Notes: a model not told the origin generated them from the sequence alone. A DNA stretch of 64,000 nt from Leguminivora glycinivorella (GCF_023078275.1 NC_062990.1:8385549-8449548); one strand, 5' to 3'; numbered from the stretch's first letter, positions 31,405-44,020 are shown. Program-made: numbers and translations.

Positions 31405-34153
31405 CAATATATGTAATATAACTAGGCAAACGCCCTTCCCTTTTTTACAAAATCTGAACTGAATACAACAAACATAATTCCTTCTCTCTCTAAAATGCTT
31501 CCGTGTTGGCTAGCTTTTTTCCAAAACCAACTGCATTTTATTTTTCCACTCAAGTGTTGCAACCTTTTTACAAAGTTAACCGCCATTTTTACTCCACTCG
31601 AGTGTTGCCAGCGTTTTTTACCATTAACCCTGCGTGTGCCGCACAAACATCGCATTCGGGGGCTAATGGGGCAAACAATGGTGCTTAGAATAAACAGACC
31701 CCGCTTGAGAGGTGAGAATTTATTTGGAGTTGCAATTTGTATATGAAGTTGGACAATGAAGATGAAGCATGTGTACATTTTGTGTTTAATAGTCATTTAA
31801 TTTAGAAGTAAACTACCATTAGTAAAACCTACTTTTTGTTCCCCTTTCACGATGTTTTGAACATGTAGGTATATCAAAAAAGTCTTATACTTACATCATT
31901 ATTAGCAAAAAAAAAGAAATTAAAGAACCGAGTGTTTGACACACAGTTCTAAACACAAGCCTCCCTAATAACAAAATTTGTGAAATGCATATACTCATCC
32001 TTGACTTCTTTATGAATTAGATAATGTATTGAAAAGGGATGGATATATGCTAGTTATTTCTCTTTTTGGTAGGTGGTCAGTAGGTTCTTGTTTTGCTAGG
32101 GATGTTACTTTGTCGATTCTATTATCGATAAAATACACGCTTACTCCTGTTCTCACCTTAAAAATAATATAAACTTGATACATATAAAAGTAACGAAAAC
32201 ATACAATATCTATTATAAATATTTCATTAGGATTATTATGGCTTTTTGCCCATGAAAGTCACATATTCATACTGTATTCTTGGCTAACCAATCTAACCAT
32301 ACCTACGGATTGCAAATAAATAGTTTGTTTATGTACTCAATACCTACATAACCGCTCATTATATCACATTATCATATATATTTCATCATAGATGTGTATG
32401 TCTCCCTTCCTCTTTAACGCGAAGAAAAAAGATGGCATGTTGTCTGTGATCATGTGATTTCTATGATAGTGCAATATCGGCCTAAATAGTATGTGTAAAA
32501 AATACGAGTATATGAGAAATCAATACATTCTTCTCTTCTCTTTACGCAAAGACCTAAGTAAAATGCTTTTATTTAGCATCTATCTCATGTGAAGTCCACC
32601 ACTCGGAATCTACTTACCTCAATAATATCTTCTCTACCAAATGGAAAATAAAATAAACGGCAGTGTAGGTGACATAATTTATTATTTCAATAGTTTCAAC
32701 TATTTTTAGTTTCTTTTAATCATCTATGAGAATATCTGGAAAAACTAAAAAATATTAATGGTTGAGTTCGCTAGACCTGTTACATTACCAGGTCCGTGGT
32801 GCCTACCAATAAACATTTATGTCCTTTTTATTGAATGAATGTCGATAGGGTTATTATCCCTGACGTCGATAAAAATTACACAATTTACACATCACTATCA
32901 TATAAACATAACCTAAAATCAGTTTGAAGAAATATCGAAAAAACATGAATAAAACTATGCAGAATTTAATACGGCATTAGTTATATATAAACTATTAATA
33001 TCGTTTTTTATGTTTCGTTTAGATCCTACAAATAATATTATCAATAATTGAACGAAATTCACTAATGAAAGGTTACATGTTCTTGGCAGTTTTCTTTTCA
33101 CCATGTACATGAATTACAGTCCTTAATCACACAGGCCAGTCACATAAGGAACTTGAACACATCACAAATAGTAACATAGCAGGTTAATCAACTATCTATT
33201 AGGAATAAACACAATATAATTAAAAAACGGCCAGATGACCGCCGAGATATTTGACTTAATATAATACGACTATGTACAGTTGTCAAAGGTGGACACCGAC
33301 TGTGAAAGATAAACACATATTTATTTTGGCCGTATTGTAACTACTGAAAGGCAACCAAAAGGCAACCACTTGGCAATCGTTTAGTGACCACCTTCGGGAA
33401 AACGAAAGAAGTTCCGGATTTTTGTCGCATTCGCTCATAAACAAAACGTAATAGTGTGTTGTGAGTAAGATTCATGTCACCATGCTCTTATTTTAGCATG
33501 GCTTCCATGCTTTAGTTATACTTCCGTGTCTAAACATAACTTTGTTTTGTAAAGAGATTTTTTCAAGTTGATTAACGCCATACCCGTAAGTAAGTAGGTA
33601 TCTACAGTTATTTTCAGGGTTAGTGACAATTTTTTTTTTGGCGATATCCAATTAGACTTAAAAAAAGTTCGAGCAGTGTGTGAATTTCCATAGTGCCACT
33701 CTTCTACGGTGAAATCTTGCAAAGTTTGCTTTCACTCACTTCTTGACAGGTGATTGACTTGTAATGTAATTTGACATGCGCATAAGCGCATGTTGCGTGT
33801 GAGTGTCAATGAATGCAACTATAAATAAAGTCAGTAAATAAATTGACTTTGTATAAATTATGTATGACAAAAAATATCTGGTTACGAGATCGTAACTTAG
33901 CAGTGTAGTTTTTGAATAAAATTAGTTTTCTTTCAGGATAGATTAATAATTTTAATAAATGGTAACTGCCCTGCGTAATATATATATATAGTAAGCTATA
34001 CTACTGTATAGCTTACTATTATATATATCAATCAGCTATGACTTGGTTCATTTGTAGACAAATATAAGTGGAAAGTGCGAAATTGTATGGAGAATTTAGG
34101 AATTAATTGATTAACAAATTCGCCATGTGCTTTTGCAGCTCACTGTACATATG
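31405..34153. other. Intron 1 segment without supported genes
   Basis: An ORF of 124 codons at 31422-31796 (minus) and antisense ORFs there have no recognisable domains. A 45-base AT palindrome lies at 33981-34029 (ATAGTAAGCTATA / TATAGCTTACTAT). Otherwise AT-rich. Confidence 0.4.
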
Positions 34154-34293
34154 TACAATCAACCAATTGGAACCCTAGGCCACTCTACAACCATGTCAAA
34201 ATGACAAGCAGTAAGAGATTTCTTACAATCTGATTTATAACGTCACTATGACATAGTTCTACAGTGGCCTAGGGTTCCAATTGGTTGACTGTA
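34154..34293. mobile_element. 140-bp hairpin MITE flanked by TA
   Basis: TACAATCAACCAATTGGAAC followed by CCTAGGCCACT on the left, and inverted AGTGGCCTAGGGTTCCAATT followed by GGTTGACTGTA on the right. The arms extend about 50 bp with a few mismatches (CCATGTCAAAATGACA versus the inverse of GTCACTATGACATAGTT). TA at each end fits a Tc1/mariner-type target. No coding capacity. Confidence 0.75.
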
Positions 34294-37200
34294 CCTATAG
34301 TCGTGCTAAACCACGGTTCGACTACTTATGTATATTTATATTTATTACAATTCAGTTCAAATTTAGGTACCTAAAAGGAATGTTTCAATACTGACAGATA
34401 TAGATAATAGATAAGTACCTACTTACTTATCTAATATTTTGACATTTCTGTCAAGCTTTACATTCCAAATCAAACTTACACGCCTCTAACCCACATGCCA
34501 CCCTCTGTGTGTATTCTAATCAAAATGCACAATCGTTAATCAATTGAAAACAAACTCGGAGCGCTACACGAAAAACGAATCAAGTGAAAATTGCGCTGAC
34601 AAAACATTGTCACTTCGAATGGCGACAGGGGCAATGGTAACAGGGCACGTAACCAAATACACAAACGCTGACGATAACATCTGTCTCTATCGCTCTTGCA
34701 TATTGATGCATTTCTATCGGCGTCTGACTCGACGATTGGCTTTCGGCAGGGTAACAACGTCGCAATCGCTTACGCTTCGCTAGCTCTCCCTATCGCTCTT
34801 CTAGGAGCCGATTTTTGAATGTCGACCATTTTATTCGTGAATTTCGTTCATTAATTCTATTAACAGAATCGAAAACGAGTGGCCATTACCACTAGATTTA
34901 AAATTACTAGCCGTCCCGTCCTCTTTCGAAAATAGCATTTCGTCGTTTTAAAAGACTTTCGAATGGCGAATTGGTGCGTTCGAAATTCAAAAATCGGTCC
35001 CCTAGTGGCGCGACAGACTGCGTTTCTAATGTTTCTATATCGCCACATAGCGTTAACGGTTGTCACCCTGGCTAGGCGGGCTGGGGACAAGGGGCCTGCA
35101 CAGTGGGAGGGTTCCCACGGTGTCTTACTGTTACATGAAGTGTTTTGGGTGGAAACAAAAACGTTGATTATTTATGTTTATCTTGTTAGTGAAAATAGGG
35201 TTTTCAAATTGTGTTTTTCATGTTAATCAATAGGTAAAAGGTAAATGTGGTGCAAATGTTGCATAAAGTTTTTGATAGTAAGGGTATGGTTAAGTTTAAT
35301 TGATTTTGGTTTTATAGCATAATTTAGGTAGCTCTTTATTTAGTATAGGCCTTTATTTAGGTAGCCCGTTGATGTCTAATTCAGTAAACTAAATTCAAAC
35401 CAATAAGTACTTATACAAGATGTAGTTTATGGGCATTTTTTATAGTCGCGAGTTGCGAGACACTTTGTATCGTAGAGAGGCTTTGTATTTTGACAGAGTT
35501 ACGCGATCTGTCCCATAGAAAATTACAATTTTACGCTTAAAAAGTTACTCTACTTATTCCTAATCAGAACACGATTCTCAACATTTCACATTCTACATGT
35601 TACAACCCGTAAAGTCTATTTAACTAAGCTTAAAATGTAAATACCATAATCTTGCAATAAAAACATTTCTGATTCTGATTCTTAGTCTGCAGAAATCTAG
35701 TATGTACATATCGTTATTAAGTACGTAGAAACTTGACGTTCATGGTGTGATTTCCATACTCTGTAAGTTGCCGCAGAGTTATTTTAGTCTGACTCTACTC
35801 ATACGTCTTTTCAACGATAAATTAATTTCCATTTTATTTTTGTTTGATTGCAGCGTATTACTAAAGTACCGACCAACAACTGATCGATTCATTTCACCAA
35901 CGACATTAATATTTGCATCGACTATTGTAATTAATATACGGAATAAAAGATAAGGGAAGATAAGTTAATTGGAACAGGAGGCATTAATCCGAGGCGGACG
36001 GTAATCGCTCATGTTCTCGATGTCTGTCTGTCTGTCTGGATGTAACTGTAGCTTGTGCGGTGGGGAATGGTGGTAACGTGTTTAGGAATAAGAGTATTAA
36101 GTAGAAGGCTTGATTATAATTTTAATATATGTACATCAAAACTTCTTCATATCTTCAACTGTGTTCATCATGCAGTTAAAACAAAAAACGTCACTTTTGA
36201 CACTGACATTATAAGATTGACATTTGTTCGTAAAATTTTGACGTTTATACAAAAATATAATTTTTACATTGTTTGTCTGTACAGTCAGAATCAGTAAAGC
36301 TGTTAAGTAATATGTACACATTGGAGTGTGTCCGATATAGCACAAAAAATACGTAGTATTTATGTGATACCAATTTTTTTTAAATGAGGTACCTACATAT
36401 CATACTTTGTGGGATGTTATAATAAAGCTTGTCGGTCGGAAATAGTGAACAAAAAAAGTATGACTAATGTCACGAAATTCTAGTTTAGAATACTTACCAC
36501 ATTTTTTATTCACCCAAAAGAATCCTTTTAAGCTACTAAAACGTGGCTTTTTAACTGACCACATTAATGTTTATCAAGTCGGTAGCGAAAACTTTTTCCA
36601 ACAAATATCTCATAAAACTGACGTTCGGAGATAACGGCTGACGGTGACAGGGCCGTTGCATTAAAGTTTAAAAAAAACAAAACAAATATGGCGTCCAAGA
36701 TGGCCGTCAAAGGTGCCGCCGGTAGCGGTATTCGTAAATGATAAATTTAATATTTTTATACGGTTCGGAGTGGTTGCGATGCCACTGGCTTATTTTGGTG
36801 TGACAATTTTTATGACCTGGAAAAAAATGTATTAATATCCCGATTAGTAGACGGGTGCACTGACCACCCGGAGTGCCTACAGCGAATACGGAATTTCGCA
36901 ACTTACTGTACTTTTTCTCAAATATATGATGTATATAATCAGAGTGCCCGCAAATCTCGTTTGGATAATAAATATAGATTGGCGTTTTGTAGACATACCT
37001 ATTCGCTAAAAATGCTACAGTTTCTATAATATAAGATAAACTTTATTGGTAACATACAGATAGTCAGGTACTCGTCAATACAGTATAGCTGTTAGGTATA
37101 ATTAGTATGACAGATGATTATTAGTACCTAGTAGTTAGTCACAAGTGGCAAGCACGTGGCAAGAATAATTGTTTCTATGATATACCTCATGCTACACAGT

Positions 37201-38156
37201 AAAGTCTGGCAAAAATGATAGCTTTCTCAACTTGAACAGCGGCATTTAGCTATCCTACCAACTGTCAAATGAGACGCACCATAACTACTTAACCATGATT
37301 CAAACATCAGATGAATGTACAAATTGGCCTACAAGACCGAATAACAATAAGTTTTAGCGGTAATATCAACTCTGAACTGTCTCAAGCATAAAATGTGGTC
37401 CGAGCGAGCCCGCGCCGCGATTTCACGCATGACACTTACTTTCAATTATTATAATATAATATTCATTTGTCAATCCTAAAGTTCGATGGCACAGTTAAGG
37501 TAACTTTGTTTTCTTTAACAAGTCAAGGTAGTCGAACGTTTGAACTACTGTACGGAAGACACTCTTACTAGTCATTTTTTCAACTTTATTAAAGTAAGTT
37601 TAAGTTCGAATATTGGTTAGATTGTGTGTTCTTTGATTTGATTTGTATTTAAAATAGCTTGACCTTAAGGCCCATAGGAATCATTTAGTGTGAGGGATCA
37701 GATATAGTTGGTTAAATACATGGTCAGTCCATGGTCGATAATCTTATTTGGTAAACAAACTACAAGTTCAAAGAGTAGAATAAAATAGCGATTTAATTTG
37801 TAATACCTAATAAAAAATTACGAAATGTTATCTCACCGTGGTTTATTTGTAAGTACCTAATGAATATCCCATCAAAAACATGAATGTAAATGTAAAAATG
37901 ATGTTCAATATCTAACAGCGTTCACCGACAAAAATAATTAAGATCTAAATCGTACCTACTAAGTTCTGTAAGTAAAACGGAGAGCGGGATCAGAAAATGT
38001 AGGTAGCTAAAGTAATTGGAAGTAGGCTACTTTATGGAAAGGCTAGGTCATAAAGAAAATTGCTTGCAAAGAACGAATACTCAAAAGTAAGTAAATATAG
38101 CATAGCGGTTCGTTTTGACAACGATTGCCGTCTTCTTTTGGCCAATGGACCTTTTT
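34294..38156. other. Intron 1 segment without supported genes
   Basis: Mostly AT-rich with moderate-GC patches near 34600-34800 and 34960-35110 that carry short overlapping ORFs on both strands, none recognisable. A repeated TTCTGA tail following AATAAAAACATTTCTGATTC (near 35655-35690) looks like a retroposon 3' end. A (GTCT)n microsatellite lies near 36022-36040. Confidence 0.4.
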
Positions 38157-38811
38157 AGGGTTCCGTAGTCAACTAGGAACCCTTATTGTTTCGCCATGTC
38201 TGTCTGTCCGTCCGTCCGTCCGTCCGTCCGCGGATAATCTCAGTAACCGTTAGCACTAGAAGGCTGAAATTTGGTACCAATATGTATATCAATCACGCCA
38301 ACAAAGTGCAAAAATAAAAAATTGAAAAAAATGTTTTATTAGGGTACCCCCCCCCCCCCCCTACATGTAAAGTGGGTGCTGATTAGGGTATGCAAAAACC
38401 GGTTAACTTAATAAACCGGTTAATAACCGAGACTTTTCTTTCAAAACCGGTTAACCGGTTATTAACCGGTTTTGAGGATTTTTAGTAAATGGCCTTACTA
38501 CGCAATAATTACCATTATCTTTAAAAATTCTGACGTTTATGATATCGTATATTTATCCAGTTTTTGGAAATTTTGTAAAATGCGGAAATTGCTAAAAAAG
38601 GCTTGTGTGGTTTGAATGTGATTCGTCAGTTTTGCGTTTTCTAGGCATGTCGCGAAGGTCTACAGCTCCCAGAGCCCCTAGTAATACAAGCAATTGATGT
38701 AAGAAAACCAAGATCTCCATTTTACCTTTCTTTTATTTATTTATTTATTGGAAAACCAACAGCAGAAACATGTTAACAGAAACAATTGAAAAAATATAGT
38801 TTGAAATATAC

Positions 38812-39691
38812 GGTAGACTCCGGTTACAAAGACGCTCAAGGGACCGCTGATATTACGTCGTACTAACCGGATGTCGTACAAAACGAATTTCATTTCTTTT
38901 AATTAAAAGTAATATCTACATCTCTATTACTAAAACATTTCAATCAATAGGTTTATTTACAGGGTATTATTATCATAGCATTAAATACCTTATTTTATTG
39001 TGAAATAGTACATTACGATACAAGTGCGTAAAAAAAAACTCGTGTCGATTTAAAACACTCCCTTCGGTCGTGTTTTAATTTATCGCCACTCGTTTCGAAC
39101 TTCCTTTTCGCACGTGTATCGTACGACGTTTTTCAGTGCAGATGGTCCTCCGAAGTTTCGGCCTGACGTATAATGACCCACTTCTCGTACTAGTGCGTAA
39201 AAAAACACCATCTGTACTGAAAAAGTCATTTTAAGTATGCGTGCTTGCTCATCATTTGTAAGTAAAGCTAGTTTATACGCAATCGAAAAATACAAATTGT
39301 GTTCTATTTAGCTTATAACTCTTATAAGATTAGACCCGAGGCGAACAAATTGTTAAAATTTTAAAAGCAATACTCCAAAATTTACATGGCCACAATGTAA
39401 TCTTGCTACTTGTTGTAGGGCCGTGCTTGGGTGGAAGTAGCTTTGTTTCCTCAATTTACTAGTAAAACTAAAAACGTTGTCGCTCGTCATTGCAACCGGA
39501 CTTGATGGATGGATTCTGTGTAAAATGTGTCGTAAAAAGCGGCTGGTCGTTAAAATCGGAGTCGTAATAAACGGATGTACTTTCATACTATCACATACGA
39601 AAACCAAATAAATACCTGTACTTATGTCGTTGTAAGAGGTTGGACGTTAGGTCTATGCGGAGTCGTAATATACTAACCGGACTCTACTGTA
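38812..39691. mobile_element. Pogo/Tigger-like MITE nested in the hAT element
   Basis: GGTAGACTCCGGTTACAAAG at the left corresponds, inverted, to the right end ACTAACCGGACTCTACTGT. CAGTAGA-type termini and a sequence like CGTACTAACCGGATGTCGTA near each end suggest the pogo/Tigger branch of Tc1/mariner. A central block with CAAGTGCG and palindromic CGTACTAGTGCG motifs (about 39020-39240) may be another nested repeat. Confidence 0.5.
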
Positions 39692-39744
39692 TTGTATAAA
39701 ATGTATACTCGGTAGTAGACTCGGGACTAATTTTTAAAATAAAA

Positions 39745-40162
39745 TCATTACAGATAATAACATTAGAGAGAAGCTAACGGCCAAGCTACAGTCTTTGGCC
39801 CATCGGCGGAAAGTCGCTAGTCTGTCGGTGTTTTACAGGTTGCACTTCGGGGAGTGTGCTCAAGAGCTACACGAACTTATTCCACCGTCCCCATTCTACC
39901 ATCGGACTCTTAGACGCACGGCCGGTCTCCATCCTTACTTGGTGGATATTCCACGAATCCGCACGAAGCGCTTTGCTTCTTCTTTTCTTATGCGCACTGC
40001 CAAGGAGTGGAATTCCTTGCCGGCGGCTATATTTCCGAGCTCATATAACCCGGCAACCTTCAAATCAAGAGTGAGCAGGCATCTTCTGGGCGAGCTCACT
40101 CCATCGTAGGCCACGTCTTTGCCTTTGGCTAGTCTGTGGTCAAGAGTAAGCCCATTTATAAT

Positions 40163-40190
<28 letters not shown>
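39745..40190 (+). pseudogene. 3' end of a LINE (C-terminal RT tail) with poly(A)
   Basis: An open frame from about 39747 to the TAG at 40107-40109 reads NIREKLTAKLQSLAHRRKVA and later SFLMRTAKEWNSLP, a C-terminal block I recognise from arthropod non-LTR retrotransposons. There is no upstream ATG (the computed start is TTG), consistent with 5' truncation. It ends in a clean A run of about 29 bases at 40161-40189. No catalytic motif is retained. Nested within the hAT element. Confidence 0.8.
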
Positions 40191-40193
<3 letters not shown>

Positions 40194-40870
40194 GTCAATG
40201 AAAAGTAATCAATAAATCTTTTGTATGTCTTTCCCATCACGGAACAATGGTATTCCGGACCTTTGGGAGGCGTGCGCGGGGCCGAAGCCAACACGTAGAG
40301 GCCCTTTCGACACTTTAATGAAATGTAAGGGGTACACCGAGCAGATGTTGCCCTTGCCCGTATCATGGGACACACGCAGCGGCAACACCCGCCAGGGTGT
40401 AAGGACTATTTGAGAGTTAATGGAATCTAAAATGAACTGGTCTATTTTGATGAAAGTGATGGACTAAATTCTGGGCTATGGATAAAAAACCGGACGCTTG
40501 CCTAATAAAACGGTATCCAATTTTATTTCCGGCAGACGGTGACTCGTCCCCACAAGATGGGCCCCCACAAAAAGCGACATCCAAGATGGCTCAAGGGCAA
40601 CACCGGTGTGAGAACTCAAGGGTGTCGAGAGGTGTACACCGCTTTCTGCCCAGTGGCTGTTAAGCCACTGTACCAACTCACGTCTTATGCAAATTTTCAC
40701 TTCCACCCCTGGGGCATGTAGCCCTAACGACTCCACTCTGGACGGCCAGCCAAGGCAAGCCAGAGGTAGAGAGTACTGTCCCACCCACCCGCCTTACGGG
40801 TAACAGAACTCTCCAGGAGCACTCAGGTACGTGGGGTCGCTGTTCGCCACAAGCTGCCCTGCGTATAAAT
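40191..40870. repeat. GC-richer unidentified block inside the hAT element
   Basis: Composition differs sharply from the surrounding AT-rich DNA (e.g. GGAGGCGTGCGCGGGGCCGA, CCACCCCTGGGGCATG). Short ORFs on both strands (40476-40784 minus, 40539-40721 plus) have no recognisable domain. It probably derives from an untranslated part of another retroelement, but I cannot identify it. Confidence 0.35.
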
Positions 40871-41378
40871 CTTTATTATTACAAAACATTAAATAATTAC
40901 GTATTTTGGAACCTTTTTATGCTTAATTTTCCAAATTTTGAGAAATAAATACAGTTTCGGTTATTAACCGGTTAGAGACTATAAAAACCGGTTTTTAACA
41001 GAGGCCAAAAAGTCTCGGTTAACCGGTTTTTCGGTTAACCGGTTAACCGGTTTGCACACCCTAGTGCTGATATTTCTTTTCATTTCAACCCCAACGTGTG
41101 ATATATTGTTAGATAGGTATTTAAAAATGAATAAGGGTTTTCTCAGATCGTTTTTTGATAATATTCATATTTTCGGAAATAATCGCTCCTAAATGAAAAA
41201 AAAGTGAGTGCCCCCGAAATATGAAAAAAATATGAAAACAATCACAAAAGTATAACTTTATCAGACTATCTAGGAAAATTGTTTTGAACTTGATAGGTTC
41301 AGTAGTTTTTGAGAAAAATACGGAAAACTACGGAACCCTACACTGAGCGTGGCCCGACACGCTCCTGGCCGGTTTTTT

Positions 41379-41840
41379 TTCTTAAATTTGGACTTGATGC
41401 ATATTGACTGGACGCAAACGCATACAACTTCGTAGTATATAAATCGTTTAATAGAGTGTAAAATAATATTTAAGCTACTGAAATATATAATAATTAGTAT
41501 GTAAAGACTTAATAACTTTGTTGCTGGTATATCCTCTTTCACACTATACAAACACCTATAGGTAACTAAAAATAGAATTGAAACAAATACAGGTAATTAT
41601 CAACACAAATTTGTAAATCTAGAAACGATGTAAAACGTAAACATACCAGTTATTCAAGCTACAAAAGTGAACATGGTTTAAAAGACAGGTATCTCGCAAA
41701 GAAACCCGGTAGGTCCGTATCGATCGGAATCCCACCAAGGGTAATCCGGCGACGGTGTGCGTTACCGTTTGTGTGCGGCTACGGGGACGAGTGGACAGTT
41801 CACACTTGCACGTGTAGAGGTCACTTACCGTAACTAAAAG
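41379..41840. other. Intronic spacer, nothing recognised
   Basis: AT-rich on the left; moderately GC-rich near 41700-41830 without a recognised feature. Confidence 0.45.
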
Positions 41841-42010
41841 CTCGGCAACACATGCGCGTTTTGATAGCGTAGGCGGAGCGGCAGCGGAGCGGTAGCGGAG
41901 CGCAACGATAGCGGTGCGCCGGACGAACGCTGGCGTTGCGCTCAGTGCGCTCGGCGCATCCGTTGACGCTCCGCTAACGCTACGCTATCAAAACGCTTTA
42001 TGTGTGGCGG
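41841..42010. mobile_element. CpG-rich palindromic MITE
   Basis: Inverted arms CGTTTTGATAGCGTAG (41857-41872) and CTACGCTATCAAAACG (41980-41995), with weaker outward extension (CAACACAT / ATGTGTGG). The interior is made of repeated GCGGAGCGGNAGCGGAGCG motifs and their inverse. It cannot code; likely a non-autonomous DNA element with strong foldback. Confidence 0.6.
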
Positions 42011-42059
42011 AGGCTTAAATGTAGTACGGAATAATCTTTTAATATTATGGTTGATTTAA

Positions 42060-42390
42060 TGGTTTGGTTGTTTTGGTTGGATGATTTGTATCTGTAAGAG
42101 CGTGCGACTTTCAACCCCGGCTCAAACCAATGAGTTTTTCGGAACTTATGTGCAAAATGTCATTTGATATTTTCCAGCCGCTTTTCGGTGAAGGAAAACA
42201 TCGTGAGGAAACCGGACTAATTCCAATAAGGCCTTGTTACCTCTTGGGTTGGAAGGTCAGATGGCAGTCGCTTTCGTAAAACTAGTGCCTAAGTATGCTC
42301 TTGGGATTAGTTGTCACAGCGGATCCCAGGCTTCCATGAGCCGTGGCAAATGCCGGGATAACGCAAGGAGGATGACGGTGATGATGTTTC
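42060..42390 (+). mobile_element. SINE with RTE-type (GATG)n tail
   Basis: The body includes GAGCGTGCGACTTTCAACCC, AGTTTTTCGGAACTTATGTG, TCGGTGAAGGAAAACATCGT and CATGAGCCGTGGCAAATGCC, and it ends GGATAACGCAAGGAGGATGA and short GATG repeats instead of poly(A). I recognise it as a widespread lepidopteran SINE. GGTTGATTTAA at 42049-42059 and 42391-42401 may be its target duplication. A 3' fragment of the same family is at 47046-47119. The GATG tail matches that of the RTE at 18849, its likely mobiliser. Confidence 0.75.
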
Positions 42391-42760
42391 GGTTGATTTA
42401 AACCACTATATGTTTTATAAAATATACCTAGGCGACAAAGCAATTACCGGCCCTAGACATCGGCAACATCAGACAATGCGTTGCTGTATGGCCTTTTAGG
42501 AAGTGCACTATTTTCTTGAAGAGTTGAAGGTTAAATACGAACTGTGACACAGATTGATCTGATTCAGATACTATTTTGAAGCTTTTTCAAAAGCTTTAAA
42601 GAATAGGATCACTCCACATAATACTCGTAAAACCTACTTTGTTATCAGGCTATTTAGTTACAGACACATTTCAACAAGTAAGTATTGCTCAACATCTTGC
42701 TAAATTTTCTATTTTTTGCTGTGTATATTTATACTTAACACAGCAAAATTGAGTGTACAA

Positions 42761-42880
42761 GTTTCTAATGGGGTGGCAACGCGCATGTCACACCCTTTGA
42801 GTTGCAGGCGTCCATAGGTTACGGTGACCGCTTTCCATCAGACGGACCATACGCTTGTTTGCCACCGACGTAGTATTAAA
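42761..42880 (-). repeat. Dispersed repeat family B, copy 1
   Basis: Reverse complement of the repeat at 44750-44871: shared landmarks TTTCTAATGGGGTGGCAACG (with one base different), CGTCCATAGGTTACGGTGAC and GTTTGCCACCGACGTAGTAT. It is a short interspersed repeat, with arms about 2 kb apart in opposite orientation. Confidence 0.7.
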
Positions 42881-43104
42881 AAAAAGACAACTTTGAACCG
42901 GTTTATTGGCGTTTTAAAATATGTAAATATTCCTGACCAAAAGCAAACTAAATTTAACTTTTTGACAAGCAAAAATGTCTGCAATCGATGCCGCTGGAGT
43001 ATGATCCAGAGGTCCTGAGTTCAAGTTTCACGCAATGCAGTAATTTTCCACTCTTAAATTTATTCTAAGTCTAAAAGTACAGTCTAAAAGCAAGCAAGTT
43101 GGGA

Positions 43105-44020
43105 TTAGTTATTTTCCCCTCACTAGCTCGGAAACACATGTTTTGTCCTTTAATACCAGCGGGTAAAAACGCATTTTATCCACTAGTGGCTAAAGTAGTT
43201 TGACCTTGAATAAAGTCACAATAACTCGCAAGTTCAGGATTCTATTCTGCGAGTGGTTCGAGAATAGAATCCTGAACTAGCGAGTTTTTTAACATGTACA
43301 CGAGAAGTAATAGTTATTTGTTATACAAGGGGGCAAAGTTGTATTTTAACGCCGAGTGTGGAATTGAAAAACGAGCAAGTGAAAGGATTCTATAGTTGAA
43401 CCACGAGGGAAGCGAGTGGTTCGAGAATAGAATCCTGAACTTGCGAGTTTTTTAACACACGAGAAGTAAAATACATTTGCACCCGAGTGTAACACAAAAC
43501 TTTTCCCCTCACTATGGCGAGGAAACTAAAACGCAAAAAACATCATTTATCACAACTTCCAGTAGTTCCACAGGTAGTAAATCATCTTTATTACTAGATT
43601 CACCTACTTTTATCAATTTTAAAGCAGTTAATTTGACTTTATTCAAGGTCAAATTACTTTACCCACTAGTGGATAAAATGCGTTTTTACCCGCTGGTATT
43701 GAAGCACAAAACACGTGTTTCCGAGCTAGTGAGGGGAAAAATACATTTGCACCCGAGTGTAACACAAAACTTTTCCCCTCACTATAGCGAGGAAACTACA
43801 ACGCAAAAAATGCGTTTATCACTGCTCCCAGTAGTTCCACAGGTGGTATCATCTTTAGATTCACCTACTTTTATCAATTTTAAAGCAGGTAATTTGACTT
43901 TATTCAAGGTCAAATTACTTTACCCACTAGTGGATAAAATGTGTTTTTACCCGCTTGTATTAAAGGACAAAACACTTGTTTTTGAGCTAGTGAGGGGAAA
44001 AAAATATTTTGTGTACTAAA
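43105..44020. repeat. Mosaic of direct and inverted repeats with hairpins
   Basis: Two tandem ~268-bp units (about 43473-43742 and 43743-44010) begin ATTTGCACCCGAGTGTAACA and end GAGCTAGTGAGGGGAAAAA; an inverted partial copy (TTTTCCCCTCACTAGCTCGG) sits at 43115-43205. Between them a 25-bp-stem hairpin at 43223-43286 (AACTCGCAAGTTCAGGATTC and its inverse) and a second partial hairpin at 43385-43455. A 180-codon frame runs through the tandem units as two copies of one ~89-residue string; duplication explains it. Probably a rearranged DNA transposon. Confidence 0.65.

Larger units (their letters stand above)
38384..41063. mobile_element. 2.7-kb hAT-type element with 8-bp target duplication, carrying nested insertions
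   Basis: Terminal inverted repeats TAGGGTATGCAAAAACCGGT and (inverted right end) TAGGGTGTGCAAACCGGTTA, flanked by GTGCTGAT at 38376-38383 and 41064-41071. The 8-bp duplication and TAGGG-type ends are diagnostic of the hAT superfamily. Subterminal regions are dense in ACCGGTT motifs. No transposase was recognised. The interior contains a pogo-like element (38812-39691), a LINE 3' end (39745-40190) and a GC-richer unidentified block (40190-40870). Confidence 0.88.
38157..41378 (+). repeat. Dispersed repeat family A, copy 3, split by a hAT element
   Basis: The left part (38157-38383) begins AGGGTTCCGTAGTCAACTAG with a (GTCC)n tract; the right part (41064-41378) ends GAGCGTGGCCCGACACGCTC then CTGGCCGGTTTTT. 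The two parts line up with copy 1 at 5677-6221 apart from the interruption and an 8-base duplication, so the family was present before the hAT insertion. Confidence 0.85.

Noticed and set aside
31422..31796. 124-codon minus-strand ORF and its antisense partners
   Set aside because: Overlapping frames on both strands of similar length, no recognisable motif; looks like chance.
40476..40784. 102-codon minus-strand ORF in the GC-rich block
   Set aside because: No recognisable domain; lies in an unidentified transposon-derived block nested in a hAT element.
3100..41760. Scattered TAATCC/GGATTA motifs as Otx autoregulatory sites
   Set aside because: A six-base motif occurs by chance many times in 64 kb; I saw no cluster dense enough to support a regulatory element.
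43477..44019. 180-codon ORF with two similar halves
   Set aside because: The halves are the two tandem DNA units; there are no domain features, and the surrounding inverted copies show that it is repeat DNA.
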